The notes: generated from the letters alone by a model not told the origin. Counted from the first letter of the stretch, positions 8,370 to 18,014 are shown. The stretch is DNA of 64,000 nucleotides from Acidobacteriota bacterium (GCA_013140775.1 JABFSA010000014.1:25074-89073); one strand, 5' to 3'. A program made the numbers and translations.

Positions 8370-9483
8370 TCAACGCCCCGGGAACGTCACGAGCTCGTTG
8401 ACCAGCGGCAGCTCGTTCTCGCGGCGCTGTGGAACGGCGGGTGTCGCTTTGTCGGGCGCCGGTTCCAGGATGAAGACTCGAGAGCGTAGGGAATTCCCTC
8501 CGCGTCGATGGGGCTCGGCCGGTCCACCATGTGGAAGTGCAGATGCGGTTCGGACGAGTTCCCAGTGTTGCCAACCCTGCCGAGCACCTGCCCCTTGCGA
8601 ACCCGGTCTCCGGCCTTCACCTGCACGCTGCCCAGCCGCAGGTGCGCGTATACGGCGTAGGCATCGCCGCCGATGTCGAGTAACACGTAGTTCCCGACGA
8701 GTGTCTGTGGAGTGATTGGCAACACCCGGGCGGTGGGATGCGGCACGTTCTCCGGAATACCGTCGAGCACGTCTCGCACCACGCCATCGTCCACGGCTAG
8801 TACGTTCGCCCCGAAAGACCGGTAGCTGTTGTTGTCGAGCGGCTCACCGCGGAATGTGCGGCCATCCTCGTAGAGTCGTACCCAGTCAACAGCGAACCGC
8901 TGCGCGATGCGTGCCTGCCCGGCCAGCGCGATGAGCGCTCGACGATGGCCGACGTTGTTGTGAGGCCCGTTCAACGCAAGCCAGCGATCGCCCTCGAGCG
9001 GTGGACCGATGACGCGAGGGAGTGCCGATGAGAGCGGCGCATCGATTCCGTCGATCGTGAACGGAGAGCCTTGCCCGGGCACGGCGTCCTGTGAGTCCGG
9101 CGGCCCTGTCCCAGCCCTCCCCGCCACGTTGAACCGGATGCGATGGGTCAGCGACGTGGGCACTCTCGTTGACGTCAACGTCACCCACACGAACAGCACA
9201 GCGCACCATCGAACTGCGTCCCCTCAAACGAAGCCAGCAACGCCTCTTCCGGTCGTGCGGTATCTCGCACTTCGACGGAATCGAGCCTCGTCGCCATGCC
9301 CGAAAAATTGGTCAGATGGATCTCGTAGGCCAGATGCACGGCTCCGCCCGCCACAAAAGGCCGCGGAGGTACAGGCACGCGGATGTCCAGCGTTGGAAAC
9401 GTCGCCTGTGCCTGCGCGACCACGACGGACGCAGCCAGGATGATCGCGACGCCCAGGCTCGCTGTGCGGATCGCAAAGCGCAT
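8370..9483 (-). pseudogene. M23-family peptidase gene broken by two frameshifts
   Basis: Three minus-strand frames together give one M23 (LytM-like) peptidase. Frame one (9483 to about 9200) carries the signal peptide and an N-terminal beta-domain ending FEGTQFDGA. Frame two (about 9200 to 8475) continues [11 protein letters not shown] and holds the catalytic domain, with AVDDGVVRD, NYVLLDIGGDAYAVYAHL, GRVGNTGNSSEPHLHFHM and GIPYALES. Frame three continues FILEPAPDKATP and ends NELPLVNELVTFPGR with TGA at 8370-8372. Each junction is explained by one missing base. The zinc motif HLHFH is intact. Either the gene is decaying or the assembly carries two single-base errors. An intact product would be an exported peptidoglycan or protein endopeptidase. 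Confidence 0.75.
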
Positions 9484-9534
9484 TGGAAAATTCTAGTTCC
9501 TTCGGGATACGGGCAGATCAGAACGGGACCTACA

Positions 9535-9807
9535 ATGGGCGCCGTGTTCTTCGTGTACATGGTGCGTTGCGCCGACGGGACGCTCTACACCGGCTACGCC
9601 CGTGATCCGGAGAAGCGAGTGCTCGTCCACAACGCAGGCAAGGGCGCGAAGTACACGCGCTCGCGCCTCCCAGTTGTCCTCACCTACGTCGAGGAGTGTG
9701 AATCACTCAGCGCGGCGCTCAAGCGCGAGCACGAGCTGAAGCCCTGGACGCGCGCCAAGAAGGAAGAGTTGATCGCGTCTACTGGACGTTACCAATCGCC
9801 TGAATGA
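9535..9807 (+). CDS. GIY-YIG domain protein (UPF0213/YhbQ-like)
   Basis: This 90-residue protein is a single GIY-YIG nuclease domain. [15 protein letters not shown] stands for the GIY...YIG core. It is followed by Arg at [22 protein letters not shown] and the helix [24 protein letters not shown]. Length and motif order match the YhbQ/UPF0213 group of small stand-alone GIY-YIG proteins, proposed to act on DNA. I chose the ATG at 9535 because the domain begins at once; the longer upstream frame overlaps the M23 gene and has no matching sequence. It converges with the gene at 9779-11422, their 3' ends overlapping by 29 bases. Confidence 0.88.
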   Translation: MGAVFFVYMVRCADGTLYTGYARDPEKRVLVHNAGKGAKYTRSRLPVVLTYVEECESLSAALKREHELKPWTRAKKEELIASTGRYQSPE

Positions 9808-11422
9808 GCTCGGCGTTTGGCGCCACCCTTGGCGCCACGATCGACACATGCTGCGCCACGTCGAGATGCAGTTTCTTCGCGTTGAGATCCAGGGTGCGCA
9901 TCCCAGCGGTAGCCGGAGCGGGCTTCGCACCCGGGGCCGCCGGCACAAACAGATCCGCGTTGATCAGAATCTTCTCTTTCGGGAGATAGACCATCAGCAT
10001 GTCAGCGGAGTGATTGCCTCTGGCCACCGAAGGACCCGGAACCTTCACGTAGCTCTCGCCAATCTCGTACGCCATATCCTGCACGTGCCAGATCTGCATC
10101 TGCCGCTCGTCGTCGCTGACGACATACTTCCCGATCGACGTGGTACCCCCCACCGTCTCAATCGAGGGAGGCCGGCGGCTGATCATGTACATCGGGTTGA
10201 AGATGGACATCTGATCAGGGCCCAGGGTTCTCGGAAACGGACTGAAGAGGATGTCGACGTAATAGTCTCTGTTCGACTGGTGGGTGACGACCGTGGTCCC
10301 CTGTGAGAAATAGGTCCGGAGACCGCCAGCATGCGCCATGTGGTGGTTCGTGTTGACCACGTACTGAATCGGCTTACCGGGCGCGAGTCTGTGAACCTCT
10401 TCGATCACCGCCAGCGACCGTGCCTCGTTCTGCGGTGCTTCGACGACGGCCACGAAGTTCTTGAACTCGACGAGCACGCTGTTCATTGGGCCGCCGCCGA
10501 GCAGCCAGACATGATCCGCGAGCTTCTGCGTCACCACCTTGACTGGATCGACCTTCGTTGTCCGGACCACGTCCGGGACCGGGATCTTGTCCACGGCGAT
10601 ATTCGCTTTGACGTCCTTGATGGAAACCTGGAAGTAGTTCTCCGCGGGGTTGATCCTGGGATCGCCATGATGGACATGGATCAACCCCGGGAACTGCACG
10701 CCGTTGTAGTCCTTGTATTGCGTGTACCGCATCTCATAGGCCATGTCGCCATAGACCGGGTTCGCGATCCACGTACCGGTGAGCTCGATGAGATTCTTGT
10801 CGTTGATGGTGCCGTTGACTCTGTACTTCCCGTAGTGGAAGGACACGATCGTCACCCACTGCCCAAACATCGAGAGACCGTAGTCCGAGGGACCCACGAT
10901 CTGCTGCCTGATGGCAATCGCATCGGTGGCGGCCAACGCCGCCTTGAGGAATCCGTGTGGCGTCAGCATCAGCTCGAGCTGCCGTATATCGGCGTATGGC
11001 ATGCCATCGAGATACAGGCGCTTGTAAGGCATGGGCGTGGTGCCCTTCATGTCCCACGCGAAATCGCCGCTCAGGATGTGGGTGACGTGTTCGTTCGGAA
11101 CTGGCTCGTAGCCGTTCGTGGGGTAGTTGCCTTGCGTCTGGTCGTAGTCCAGACGCATGTACTTGGCGTCGAAGTCGATCGTGCGCGTGTAATTGGCCAC
11201 ATTGAAATGCGGCCAGTCCGTGTTCAGGTCGTACTGCTCACCGACTTTGGATAGGTAGCCATCGGCGGTGAACTGAATCGACTTCAGATTCGTCGTGCCC
11301 ATCGCCTTGGCGGCGTCCTGCAGGGCCTTCCGGGCATCCACCGCCTGCGCGGACGCTGCCGTGGCGACCAGCATCGTGAACGCAACAAAGAGAGCGGCAA
11401 GAAAGCAGAACTTTCGCGTCAT
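9779..11422 (-). CDS. Large exported MBL-fold protein with altered metal motif (copy 3)
   Basis: The 547-residue protein starts at the ATG ending at 11422, with AGGAG six bases upstream. A signal peptide ([10 protein letters not shown]) leads into an N-terminal domain of about 290 residues that looks like a lipocalin or LolA-type beta-sheet unit ([25 protein letters not shown]). A C-terminal MBL domain follows, with [61 protein letters not shown] and [11 protein letters not shown]. The HxHxDH motif has become N-H-H-M-A-H, losing the first His and the Asp. It is the last gene of the 19-9.8 kb minus-strand block, 53 bases after the type B gene. Confidence 0.75.
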   Translation of the reverse strand: MTRKFCFLAALFVAFTMLVATAASAQAVDARKALQDAAKAMGTTNLKSIQFTADGYLSKVGEQYDLNTDWPHFNVANYTRTIDFDAKYMRLDYDQTQGNYPTNGYEPVPNEHVTHILSGDFAWDMKGTTPMPYKRLYLDGMPYADIRQLELMLTPHGFLKAALAATDAIAIRQQIVGPSDYGLSMFGQWVTIVSFHYGKYRVNGTINDKNLIELTGTWIANPVYGDMAYEMRYTQYKDYNGVQFPGLIHVHHGDPRINPAENYFQVSIKDVKANIAVDKIPVPDVVRTTKVDPVKVVTQKLADHVWLLGGGPMNSVLVEFKNFVAVVEAPQNEARSLAVIEEVHRLAPGKPIQYVVNTNHHMAHAGGLRTYFSQGTTVVTHQSNRDYYVDILFSPFPRTLGPDQMSIFNPMYMISRRPPSIETVGGTTSIGKYVVSDDERQMQIWHVQDMAYEIGESYVKVPGPSVARGNHSADMLMVYLPKEKILINADLFVPAAPGAKPAPATAGMRTLDLNAKKLHLDVAQHVSIVAPRVAPNAELIQAIGNVQ

Positions 11423-11475
11423 GTGTTCTCCTGATTGGGAGCAGAGTCGAGGCGAGGCTTTGAACTCGCGGATCT

Positions 11476-12279
11476 TCACCGCGCCTCGTTGGCGCGGCAG
11501 GGTGTCGGGTCCCAGCCCTGTCGGTCAGGAATCTTTTTGAAGGCGACGCTCGTGATGTACGGCCCTGTCAGATAGACGGGATCCGTCACGATGCTGTCCA
11601 CGACGAGCCAGTCGTCGCCGTTGGGTTCCTTGAAGCGGTCGAAGTGCTCTTCGACCCGCGTGCTCGCACTGTAGGGCACGCCGTTCTTTCGAAGATAGCC
11701 AGGCTGCAGGTCCGTGGTGATGACACGCAGGCCTCCCCGGACGTCTTCAGGACTGTCGGGCCGCCGCGCGCGCAAATCAGCGGCGGGAACACCTTCCCAG
11801 TCCGCGACAGAGTATCCCTGCAGTGACGGAGTCCGGCCGCCAGGTGCCTGGCCGCCGAAGTTGAACAACCGCGTCTGCGTTCCGGAGTCGATGTCCATCC
11901 GCAACGCGTTGTCGCTCGCCCAGGTGATGTTGAGGCGTCCGGGGATCCGCATGATGGCCGCGGCGCCGTAGGACTTGCACTGATCGGCGGCGCTTTCCTT
12001 CGCCGGGTCCCAGGCGCCAGCCAACTTGCGAGCTTCCGCGTTCAGCGGCAGCATCGAGAAATCGCCCTTCGGCGGCACCAGCATGCGCAGGTGCCAATGT
12101 TCAGCGACGACCGACACCCAGGTTCCGGTGAGGTCCTTCGGGGCAACGGCGCGCGCCGGCGGCGCCGGCGCGGCAGGACCCGCTCCCCCTCCCCGCTGCG
12201 CCTCGACCACCGCAGGCATCGCGAGCGCAGACAACAGCGCCAGCGCGCAACCGACTCGACGAACGTGGCGGGACTCCAT
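11476..12279 (-). CDS. Exported protein of the lipocalin-like secreted superfamily, type B (copy 2)
   Basis: The protein has 267 residues from the ATG ending at 12279, whose A overlaps the stop of the DUF6152 gene (TGATG, coupled translation). The frame is open nine codons further upstream. A signal peptide and an Ala/Pro-rich linker are followed by DLTGTWVSVVAEHWHLRM, GDFSMLPLNAEA, WDPAKESAADQCKSYGA, QTRLFNFGG, SLQGYSVADWEG, PGYLRKNGVPYS and TDPVYLTGPYI. These align in order with the gene at 6482-7240, including both cysteines. Function is unknown. Its place beside DUF6152 and MBL genes mirrors the other type B copy. Confidence 0.7.
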   Translation of the reverse strand: MESRHVRRVGCALALLSALAMPAVVEAQRGGGAGPAAPAPPARAVAPKDLTGTWVSVVAEHWHLRMLVPPKGDFSMLPLNAEARKLAGAWDPAKESAADQCKSYGAAAIMRIPGRLNITWASDNALRMDIDSGTQTRLFNFGGQAPGGRTPSLQGYSVADWEGVPAADLRARRPDSPEDVRGGLRVITTDLQPGYLRKNGVPYSASTRVEEHFDRFKEPNGDDWLVVDSIVTDPVYLTGPYITSVAFKKIPDRQGWDPTPCRANEAR

Positions 12280-12674
12280 CAATCGACGACACCTTCCCAC
12301 AGCCACCCGTCGGCCGGGCGCTTGATGCTGAATACCCGCAATCCCTTGATCGATGGATCACGCCGCGGCTCACCGGCGGCGATGATCTTGTCGCCAAGCT
12401 TGATCGTGGTGCGGGACACCGGATACTTCGATGCGGTCAACTGGCTGCTCGAGCCCCACTCGAGATTCCATGTGTCGGCGACGCCTTCCTTGTTCGTGAC
12501 GTCGATGCGAATGAACGAGTGCGGGTTCCGCCACACGAACTCTTTGACCACCCCTTCGACTTCTACCCGCTTGGTGTTGTCGTAGGCGGCGGTGAACGAG
12601 TGATGAGCAAGCGCGAGGTTGGCCCCGGCCAGCGTCGCAGCGCCCACGAGACATAACACGATCATGCGTTTCAT
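12279..12674 (-). CDS. DUF6152-type exported small protein (copy 3)
   Basis: The protein has 131 residues from the ATG ending at 12674, preceded by AGGAGGGG. This start overlaps the MBL stop upstream as ATGA, and its own stop overlaps the next start, so the gene is coupled on both sides. The signal peptide ends ANLALA and the mature chain begins HHSFTAAYD (His24-His25). The motif FVWRNPHSF places a His at residue 52. The rest follows the family pattern (NLEWGSSSQL, IKLGDKIIAAGEP). It resembles copy 2 most closely. Function is unknown and metal binding through the N-terminal His is proposed. Confidence 0.8.
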   Translation of the reverse strand: MKRMIVLCLVGAATLAGANLALAHHSFTAAYDNTKRVEVEGVVKEFVWRNPHSFIRIDVTNKEGVADTWNLEWGSSSQLTASKYPVSRTTIKLGDKIIAAGEPRRDPSIKGLRVFSIKRPADGWLWEGVVD

Positions 12675-13711
12675 CGGAGTTCCCCTCCTGGGTTCTTTGC
12701 CAGACCCGCATACACGGCATCGATAAACATACTCGTCGTCCACGGACCTGTATTCGTACCATACCGAAGATCGTAGTCCCGGCTCGGCCGCGCGGCCTTG
12801 ATCTGCTCGAGCGTCATACCGCGACCGATCATGTCCTTGACGCGATCGCGCACGATGGCCACCATCTGCTGGTAGTAGACGACTTCCGGTTGATCGACCA
12901 GACGCCCGCGACCAGGGATCACCAGCGTCCCCGCCTCGGATTTTCTGTTGGGCACGGTCAGTTCGATGAGTCTGTTCAGACCCTCCAGCACCGTATCAGC
13001 GGTGCCTCCCGCCTGGATGTCGATCCTCGGGTAGCCCGTCATGTCTACGAGATCTCCAACGCTGATGACATCGGACGTGCGGAAGTACACGATGCTGTGA
13101 CCGTCGGTCGTGGACGGGACATGCATGATGACAATCGACTCCTCGTTGAACGGCAGCTTCTTCTGAGGAGTTGAATACGTGTTGTCGGGCCACGCCCCTT
13201 CGGCCCGTGGGGCTACTTTCCCAGTGGGCGCAGACATCCGCTCAAACGCCGTCAGGTACGAAATGATGCTGGCCTTCTGGATGCCTCGCATCCCATCCGA
13301 GACCCGTGCATCTTCCGCGGGGCGGAAGGGAATCGTGCTGCCCTTCAAGGCAAGAGCCTCATTGCCGCCGCTGTAGTCTTCGCGATCGCTGGTGTTGATG
13401 ATGTACCTGAGTGGCCGCCGGGAGATCGTTTGAATCGCAGCCCAGACCTGCTCGGTCATGTCAGCCGCACCGGCGTCGACTGCGATCACGCCGTCGTTGC
13501 CGGCATGGATGGTGATGTTGCCGCCGGCGCCAACCAGCATGTGCACGTTGCCCCGCACAGGCACCACTTCAACTTTTCCACGCGCGATCGTGTGGATGGG
13601 CGGCGCCCATGCCCAGGGCGCGTTCTGCGTATGCACACTCTCAGCGATGAACATCAGCAGAGCGCAGGTGGCTAAAGCCACCACGGACCAGTATCTGGAG
13701 GTCCCTGACAT
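12671..13711 (-). CDS. Exported MBL-fold protein lacking canonical metal ligands (copy 2)
   Basis: The 346-residue protein starts at the ATG ending at 13711, which overlaps the upstream stop (TGATG). It parallels the protein at 7240-8214 along its length: GNITIHAGNDGVIAVDAG, IINTSDREDYSGGNEAL, TTDGHSIVYF, VGDLVDM, VIPGRGRLVD and GPWTTSMFIDAVYAGL. The HxHxDH positions read S108, R110, D112 and Y113, and the PGHG histidine is Arg, so essentially all canonical zinc ligands are lost. A catalytic MBL hydrolase is therefore unlikely. A binding or structural role after loss of catalysis is more plausible (inference). It is coupled on both sides in the operon. Confidence 0.8.
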   Translation of the reverse strand: MSGTSRYWSVVALATCALLMFIAESVHTQNAPWAWAPPIHTIARGKVEVVPVRGNVHMLVGAGGNITIHAGNDGVIAVDAGAADMTEQVWAAIQTISRRPLRYIINTSDREDYSGGNEALALKGSTIPFRPAEDARVSDGMRGIQKASIISYLTAFERMSAPTGKVAPRAEGAWPDNTYSTPQKKLPFNEESIVIMHVPSTTDGHSIVYFRTSDVISVGDLVDMTGYPRIDIQAGGTADTVLEGLNRLIELTVPNRKSEAGTLVIPGRGRLVDQPEVVYYQQMVAIVRDRVKDMIGRGMTLEQIKAARPSRDYDLRYGTNTGPWTTSMFIDAVYAGLAKNPGGELR

Positions 13712-14616
13712 CACTGACCCCGATCCCCTTCTCCCATCACGGTCTTCGGACGAGGCAGTGTCTTCATCTTTGCGATGTATTCGGGATACATCGTCTCTAC
13801 GCCTCCAAGCCTCGGCTCGTACGGCGTGCCAAACGCGTCGGTCATGTTCGGATCGTGCGCTGGCAGAAAACTCTTGCCAGGCAACGAATGCGGCACCGTT
13901 CCCGGTTCGACGACGGTGCCGGTCGCCTCCTCGCATGGATACGGAGGCAGCACGAGGTTCGGGTCGTTCACCCAGAACAGGGATGTCCGGAGATACGGTG
14001 CGTCCATGTAGATCGGGTCGTAGATGATCACCGTCGCGCGCAGGTAGTTGCCGATGCGTTTCCATCGTGTGCGTACGGTCGCGCGATCGCTCCGCATGGG
14101 TCCCCACCGTCGAAGGTAGTTTTCCTTCAGATGTGTTGTCGTCTGCACGAGCGTGTTGCCTTCGAACTCGCCCAACGAGAAGCCGCTCCAGCTGTAACGC
14201 ACCTGGTCGGATGGCCTCGGACGGTTGTCCAGCCAGATATCCGATTCCTGCTCGCGCATCGACAGGCGGCCGTGAAAGGCGACGATGCGTTGCGTGGAAT
14301 CTTCGACCTCGGGGACCCACCGCAACTGCGAGGGTCCTGCCTCAATCGAATAGTCGAACGAGTGCGGACGGCACACCAGTTCGGCAACTTCGAAATTCTC
14401 GGGAACCCAGCTGAGCGCCCGCTGACGCCCAGCCTCGTTGAGCGGCAGGCCGGCGAGGTCGCCGTCCATGCCGCTTCCATCCTGATTCCTGGCGAGCGGC
14501 CGCCAGAGGCCCGCCAGATCCACTTGCGCGGATACCGGCGACGCCAGCGTCACACCCACCAGGACGAGTACCCCACGCGCGAACGCCGTAACCCCAGTCG
14601 AACGCTTCTGTTTCAC
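13711..14616 (-). CDS. Exported protein of the lipocalin-like secreted superfamily, type A-related
   Basis: The 301-residue protein has a signal peptide ending ASPVSAQ, then VDLAGLWRPLARNQDG. It shares landmarks with the type A proteins: DLAGLPLNEAGRQRAL, IWLDNRPRP, GEFEGNTLVQTTTHLKENYL, RRWG, IIYDPIYMDAPY and a closing METMYPEYIAKM segment like their TLYPEYRK. It lacks the cysteine-rich YCCGW tail of type A. It follows the TonB receptor by 47 bases and overlaps the MBL start by one base. No biochemical function is known to me. The order and mutual coupling suggest that these proteins act together at the cell surface. Confidence 0.65.
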   Translation of the reverse strand: MKQKRSTGVTAFARGVLVLVGVTLASPVSAQVDLAGLWRPLARNQDGSGMDGDLAGLPLNEAGRQRALSWVPENFEVAELVCRPHSFDYSIEAGPSQLRWVPEVEDSTQRIVAFHGRLSMREQESDIWLDNRPRPSDQVRYSWSGFSLGEFEGNTLVQTTTHLKENYLRRWGPMRSDRATVRTRWKRIGNYLRATVIIYDPIYMDAPYLRTSLFWVNDPNLVLPPYPCEEATGTVVEPGTVPHSLPGKSFLPAHDPNMTDAFGTPYEPRLGGVETMYPEYIAKMKTLPRPKTVMGEGDRGQ

Positions 14617-14663
14617 GAATGCCCCAGTGTGTCCGGATACCCCTTCATTATGGGCGCCTCCAA

Positions 14664-17600
14664 TCAGAACTGGTACTTCAGCGCCAGCTGAATGATGCGC
14701 GGATCGCCCGCGGAAATAATCTGGCCGAAGGTGCCGCTGTTGAGCGCCGCAACGGGGTCGTCATAGTGCACGCGGTTCAACAGGTTGAACACCTCGCCCC
14801 GGAACTGAACCTGCTGCTTGCCACCAAAGCGGAACGAACGGGTGACGCCCATGTCCACGTTGAAGCGACGGGGGCCCACCAGGCTGTTGCGTTCCAGATT
14901 CCCGAAAGTACCAGCCGCCGGGGCCTGGAAGGCCGCGGGATTGAGCCAGCGCAGCCCGTCCTTCACATACACATCGTCGGATATCTTGTTCGGCCGCTGA
15001 CCGGCCTGTCCGTTCAGTGCGTTGTCCACACCCGTCTGGACATCGAAGTGCCTGCCGCTGCGCGCGGCCACGATGGCCGACACCTGCCAGTCGCGCGTCA
15101 GGACACTGAGTGCGCCACCTTGCGAGCCAGGAATCTGATACACCACCGACATGTTACCGACGTGCCGCTGATCTGTGGTGCCGCAGCTGCCGCGGTCGAA
15201 CGCCACGTCGCCCGGCTTCGTGAGATTGATGCCTGCGATCCCCGGCTCGTAGTTGATGACGTCCGTGACGCACTCAGACATCGTGTAGTTACTCGAGAGG
15301 AAGAGGCCCCGCGTTCCGCGATGCTGCAGGGATAGCATCAGCGCGTTGTACTCCGAGGTGCCGACGGGGTTGACAGCATAGATCGCGCCGTACAGCCGAC
15401 CCGCCGCGGGATTCTCGAGCGTAAGCAGCCGTCTCGCGGCCGTTGTTGCGGTGGTCGCGCCCGGGCTGTAGATGGCGGGGTTCAGCTGATCGCCGACCGG
15501 GAGGCGGTTACCGCGATTGGCGAGGTAATTCGCTGAGACCATCCACGATGCGCCGAGCTGCCGCTGCAGACTGACGTTCCACTGGTCCGAGTACGGTGGT
15601 TTGCCATCGAGAGGGAACGTGACGAACCCACCGCCGGGCGGGAAGATCATGTCGGCGCTCTCGATGAGCGGGAATGGGTTGCCGCCGGGCGTGTTGACCC
15701 ACGGATCGTCGAACACCGCATTGGTCACGTCGATCTGCGTGCCGAAGGGCGTGAGTCGATCGAACCCGGCGAAATACTGCATGTGAGGCAAGTCGAAGAA
15801 CCGGCCCCACGCCGCGCGCACGGTCATACGACCGTCGCCAAGCGGGTCCCACGCCGCGGCCAGACGCGGTGCGAAGTTCGGCAGATACGATTCGTTCTCG
15901 AGGCCAGGATCACCGTCGAACAGCACGCCCACCGGAGCGTTCTTGAACCGTGTGCTGCGAACGCCGGCGCGGAACTGTTCGAGACTGAAGTGATTGAAGC
16001 GCCCGAGATCGTTCTTGTACTGGAAGAACGGATCCCAGCGGAGGCCAACGTTCAGCGTGAGCCTCGGCGTCACCGTCCACGCATCCTGGACGTACGAGCC
16101 CAAGTAGTTCATGTGGCCGAAGGGCGTGAAGGGCTGCGCTTGATTGAACGCCGACGGACGTCCGAGCAGGAAGTCCGCGAGCCCGAGCCCCGTGATACTG
16201 CCGTTGAAGACGAAGTTGCCCGCACCGGCGCCAATCGAATCCCCGTCCAGACCCGAACGGATGAAGTTGAAGCCCACACCAAGTTGGTGCTGTCCGCGGA
16301 CGACGCTGAAGTCGTCGCTGACCTGGAATGCTGTCGTCGCGTACCTGCTGGGTCTGGCGCCAGACGGTCCCATCGAAAAGCCGCCCGACACGCTATAGGG
16401 CCCGAAGCCGGGGAGAGGAATGGCGACGTTCCGGATCCCGAGCGTGCCGTGATCGAAGTAGGGCACGTATTCCTTACGAACATCGGCACTGTTGTAGACC
16501 ACGCGGAACGAATTGACGGTATTCGATCCGAGCAGCAAGGTGTCGCCGATCACAACCGAGTGAATGGTGTCGTTGATTGGACCGTTCGCGTAGGCCAGCA
16601 CGTTGTCCGGATCGTTGTCGGGCTCCGACTCGTACTGTGCGAGCTGGTAGCGGCCGAAGAGCGAGTGGTTGTTGTTCAACTGGTAATCGAGACGGCCGAC
16701 GCCGAGGTGCTCGAAACTCTGCGTCTTCCGGGCGAAGAAGGTCTGGCCGCAGTCGTTCACCGGCGCGGGTAGCCTCGCCTGGAGGTTACGCGCGGCCGGC
16801 GAGAAGAGCGCCGGATCGACCCGAGTGCCGACGAACGGCGCGCGCAGTGCGATCGTGCGGCCCGCATTGCACGCCGGCGACGTGATCGCGGTGAAATCTC
16901 CGGCCATCATCGCGGGCGTCGGTACGAACTGAAAGAAGTCGGTGGGGGTCACGTTCACGCGGGTGCCCTGGTAGGCGCCGAAATAGAACAGTTTCCCGGG
17001 AAGGATGGGGCCACCCAGCGTGCCGCCGAACTGATCGCGGCGCAGACCGTCATCGCGGCGCTTGCCGTCCGGGCCAATCGACGCAAAGGCGTTCTTGGCA
17101 TTGAGTGAGGAGTCGCGCATGAACTCGAACGCACTGCCGCTCATGACGTTCGTGCCTGACTTCGTGACGGCGTTGACGGCCGCGGATGAATGGTGCCCGT
17201 ACTGTGCTGGCAGCGCGCTCGTCTCGACCTTGAACTCCTGCATCGCATCGGGAAACGGCAGGGGCAGGCTCAGATTGTTGAACGGATCGTTGTGCGTGCC
17301 GCCGTCGAGGCTGTACGTCACGCCGTTCGACAGTCCTCCCCCAACGACGATCGTCGTGTTGGGGTAACTGCGGATAGCTGTGTTCAACATCGACGCGCTC
17401 GGCGCGTCGGCGGTGCCCGCTCCGCCCGTCGCCACACCCGACTGGAAGATCAGCTCGGTCAGCTGCCGGCCGTTGAGCGGCAGCTCGAGGACCTGCTCGT
17501 TCGTGATCACCTGCCCGATGCCGGGGTTACGCGTCTCGACCAGCGCCGCACTGCCCTGCACCGTGACGGTCTCTTCGAGCTGGCCGAGCTCGAGCGTCAC

Positions 17601-17951
17601 GGCAAGCGTGGGATTCGAGCCGACCTGCAGGACGATGCCGGTCTGGACGTAGGTGCGGAATCCCCCGAGTGACGCCTCGAAACGGTACGGTCCAACCGGC
17701 AGATTCTGCAGGATGTACGAACCGGTCTCGTTGGTCACGACCGTGCGGGTCAACCCCGTGCCGGTGTTCGTGACCGTTACCGTCACGCCGGGCAGAGCGA
17801 GTCCGCCCTGATCCCGGACGCTACCGTTGATCTGTGCGGTGGCCTGGGCGAATACGGTGGCTGTGGTGTAGTGCGCGGCTTGAGCCGCGCCTGCACAGAG
17901 AAGAAGGAGCCAGAAGCCGCGACGCACGAACGTGGTGAACGCGTGGCACAT
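14664..17951 (-). CDS. Oar-like TonB-dependent receptor with N-terminal carboxypeptidase-regulatory domain (1)
   Basis: The protein has about 1095 residues. I chose the ATG ending at 17951 for its upstream GAGG; the ATG ending at 17969 is an alternative without a ribosome site. After the signal peptide comes a CarboxypepD_reg-like beta-sandwich (INGSVRDQGGLALPGVTVTV, GSYILQNLPVGPYRFEA), a linker VTVQGSAALVET, a plug domain (QVLELPLNGRQLTELI, NGVTYSLDGGTHNDP) and a long beta-barrel ending IIQLALKYQF with terminal Phe. This is the Oar/SusC-like architecture abundant in Acidobacteriota, thought to import large substrates or bind surface polymers. A REP-like palindrome forms part of the coding sequence just after the signal peptide. 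It precedes the secreted/MBL/DUF6152 genes and is probably their co-transcribed outer-membrane component. Confidence 0.88.
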   Translation of the reverse strand: MCHAFTTFVRRGFWLLLLCAGAAQAAHYTTATVFAQATAQINGSVRDQGGLALPGVTVTVTNTGTGLTRTVVTNETGSYILQNLPVGPYRFEASLGGFRTYVQTGIVLQVGSNPTLAVTLELGQLEETVTVQGSAALVETRNPGIGQVITNEQVLELPLNGRQLTELIFQSGVATGGAGTADAPSASMLNTAIRSYPNTTIVVGGGLSNGVTYSLDGGTHNDPFNNLSLPLPFPDAMQEFKVETSALPAQYGHHSSAAVNAVTKSGTNVMSGSAFEFMRDSSLNAKNAFASIGPDGKRRDDGLRRDQFGGTLGGPILPGKLFYFGAYQGTRVNVTPTDFFQFVPTPAMMAGDFTAITSPACNAGRTIALRAPFVGTRVDPALFSPAARNLQARLPAPVNDCGQTFFARKTQSFEHLGVGRLDYQLNNNHSLFGRYQLAQYESEPDNDPDNVLAYANGPINDTIHSVVIGDTLLLGSNTVNSFRVVYNSADVRKEYVPYFDHGTLGIRNVAIPLPGFGPYSVSGGFSMGPSGARPSRYATTAFQVSDDFSVVRGQHQLGVGFNFIRSGLDGDSIGAGAGNFVFNGSITGLGLADFLLGRPSAFNQAQPFTPFGHMNYLGSYVQDAWTVTPRLTLNVGLRWDPFFQYKNDLGRFNHFSLEQFRAGVRSTRFKNAPVGVLFDGDPGLENESYLPNFAPRLAAAWDPLGDGRMTVRAAWGRFFDLPHMQYFAGFDRLTPFGTQIDVTNAVFDDPWVNTPGGNPFPLIESADMIFPPGGGFVTFPLDGKPPYSDQWNVSLQRQLGASWMVSANYLANRGNRLPVGDQLNPAIYSPGATTATTAARRLLTLENPAAGRLYGAIYAVNPVGTSEYNALMLSLQHRGTRGLFLSSNYTMSECVTDVINYEPGIAGINLTKPGDVAFDRGSCGTTDQRHVGNMSVVYQIPGSQGGALSVLTRDWQVSAIVAARSGRHFDVQTGVDNALNGQAGQRPNKISDDVYVKDGLRWLNPAAFQAPAAGTFGNLERNSLVGPRRFNVDMGVTRSFRFGGKQQVQFRGEVFNLLNRVHYDDPVAALNSGTFGQIISAGDPRIIQLALKYQF
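17868..17890 (-). repeat. REP-like palindrome, copy 5, inside the TonB receptor gene
   Basis: Read on the minus strand, GCGCGGCT and AGCCGCGC surround CA and are followed by ACTAC. This is the same element as the other four copies, with a stem like the copy at 34316. It encodes the residues AAQAAHYTT around the signal-peptide cleavage region. Confidence 0.65.
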
Positions 17952-18014
17952 ATGTCCTCTACCGGTCATAAGAGTGACCGTTTTAGCAAGTGAACGATTC
18001 GAGCCTCGACCTGA

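Noticed and set aside
10331..11254. Plus-strand open frame of 307 codons
   Set aside because: It lies opposite the large MBL-fold gene, which has a signal peptide, ribosome site and clear domain motifs. The plus frame has none.
15783..16772. Plus-strand open frame of 329 codons
   Set aside because: Antisense to the TonB receptor barrel; composition typical of high-GC shadow frames.
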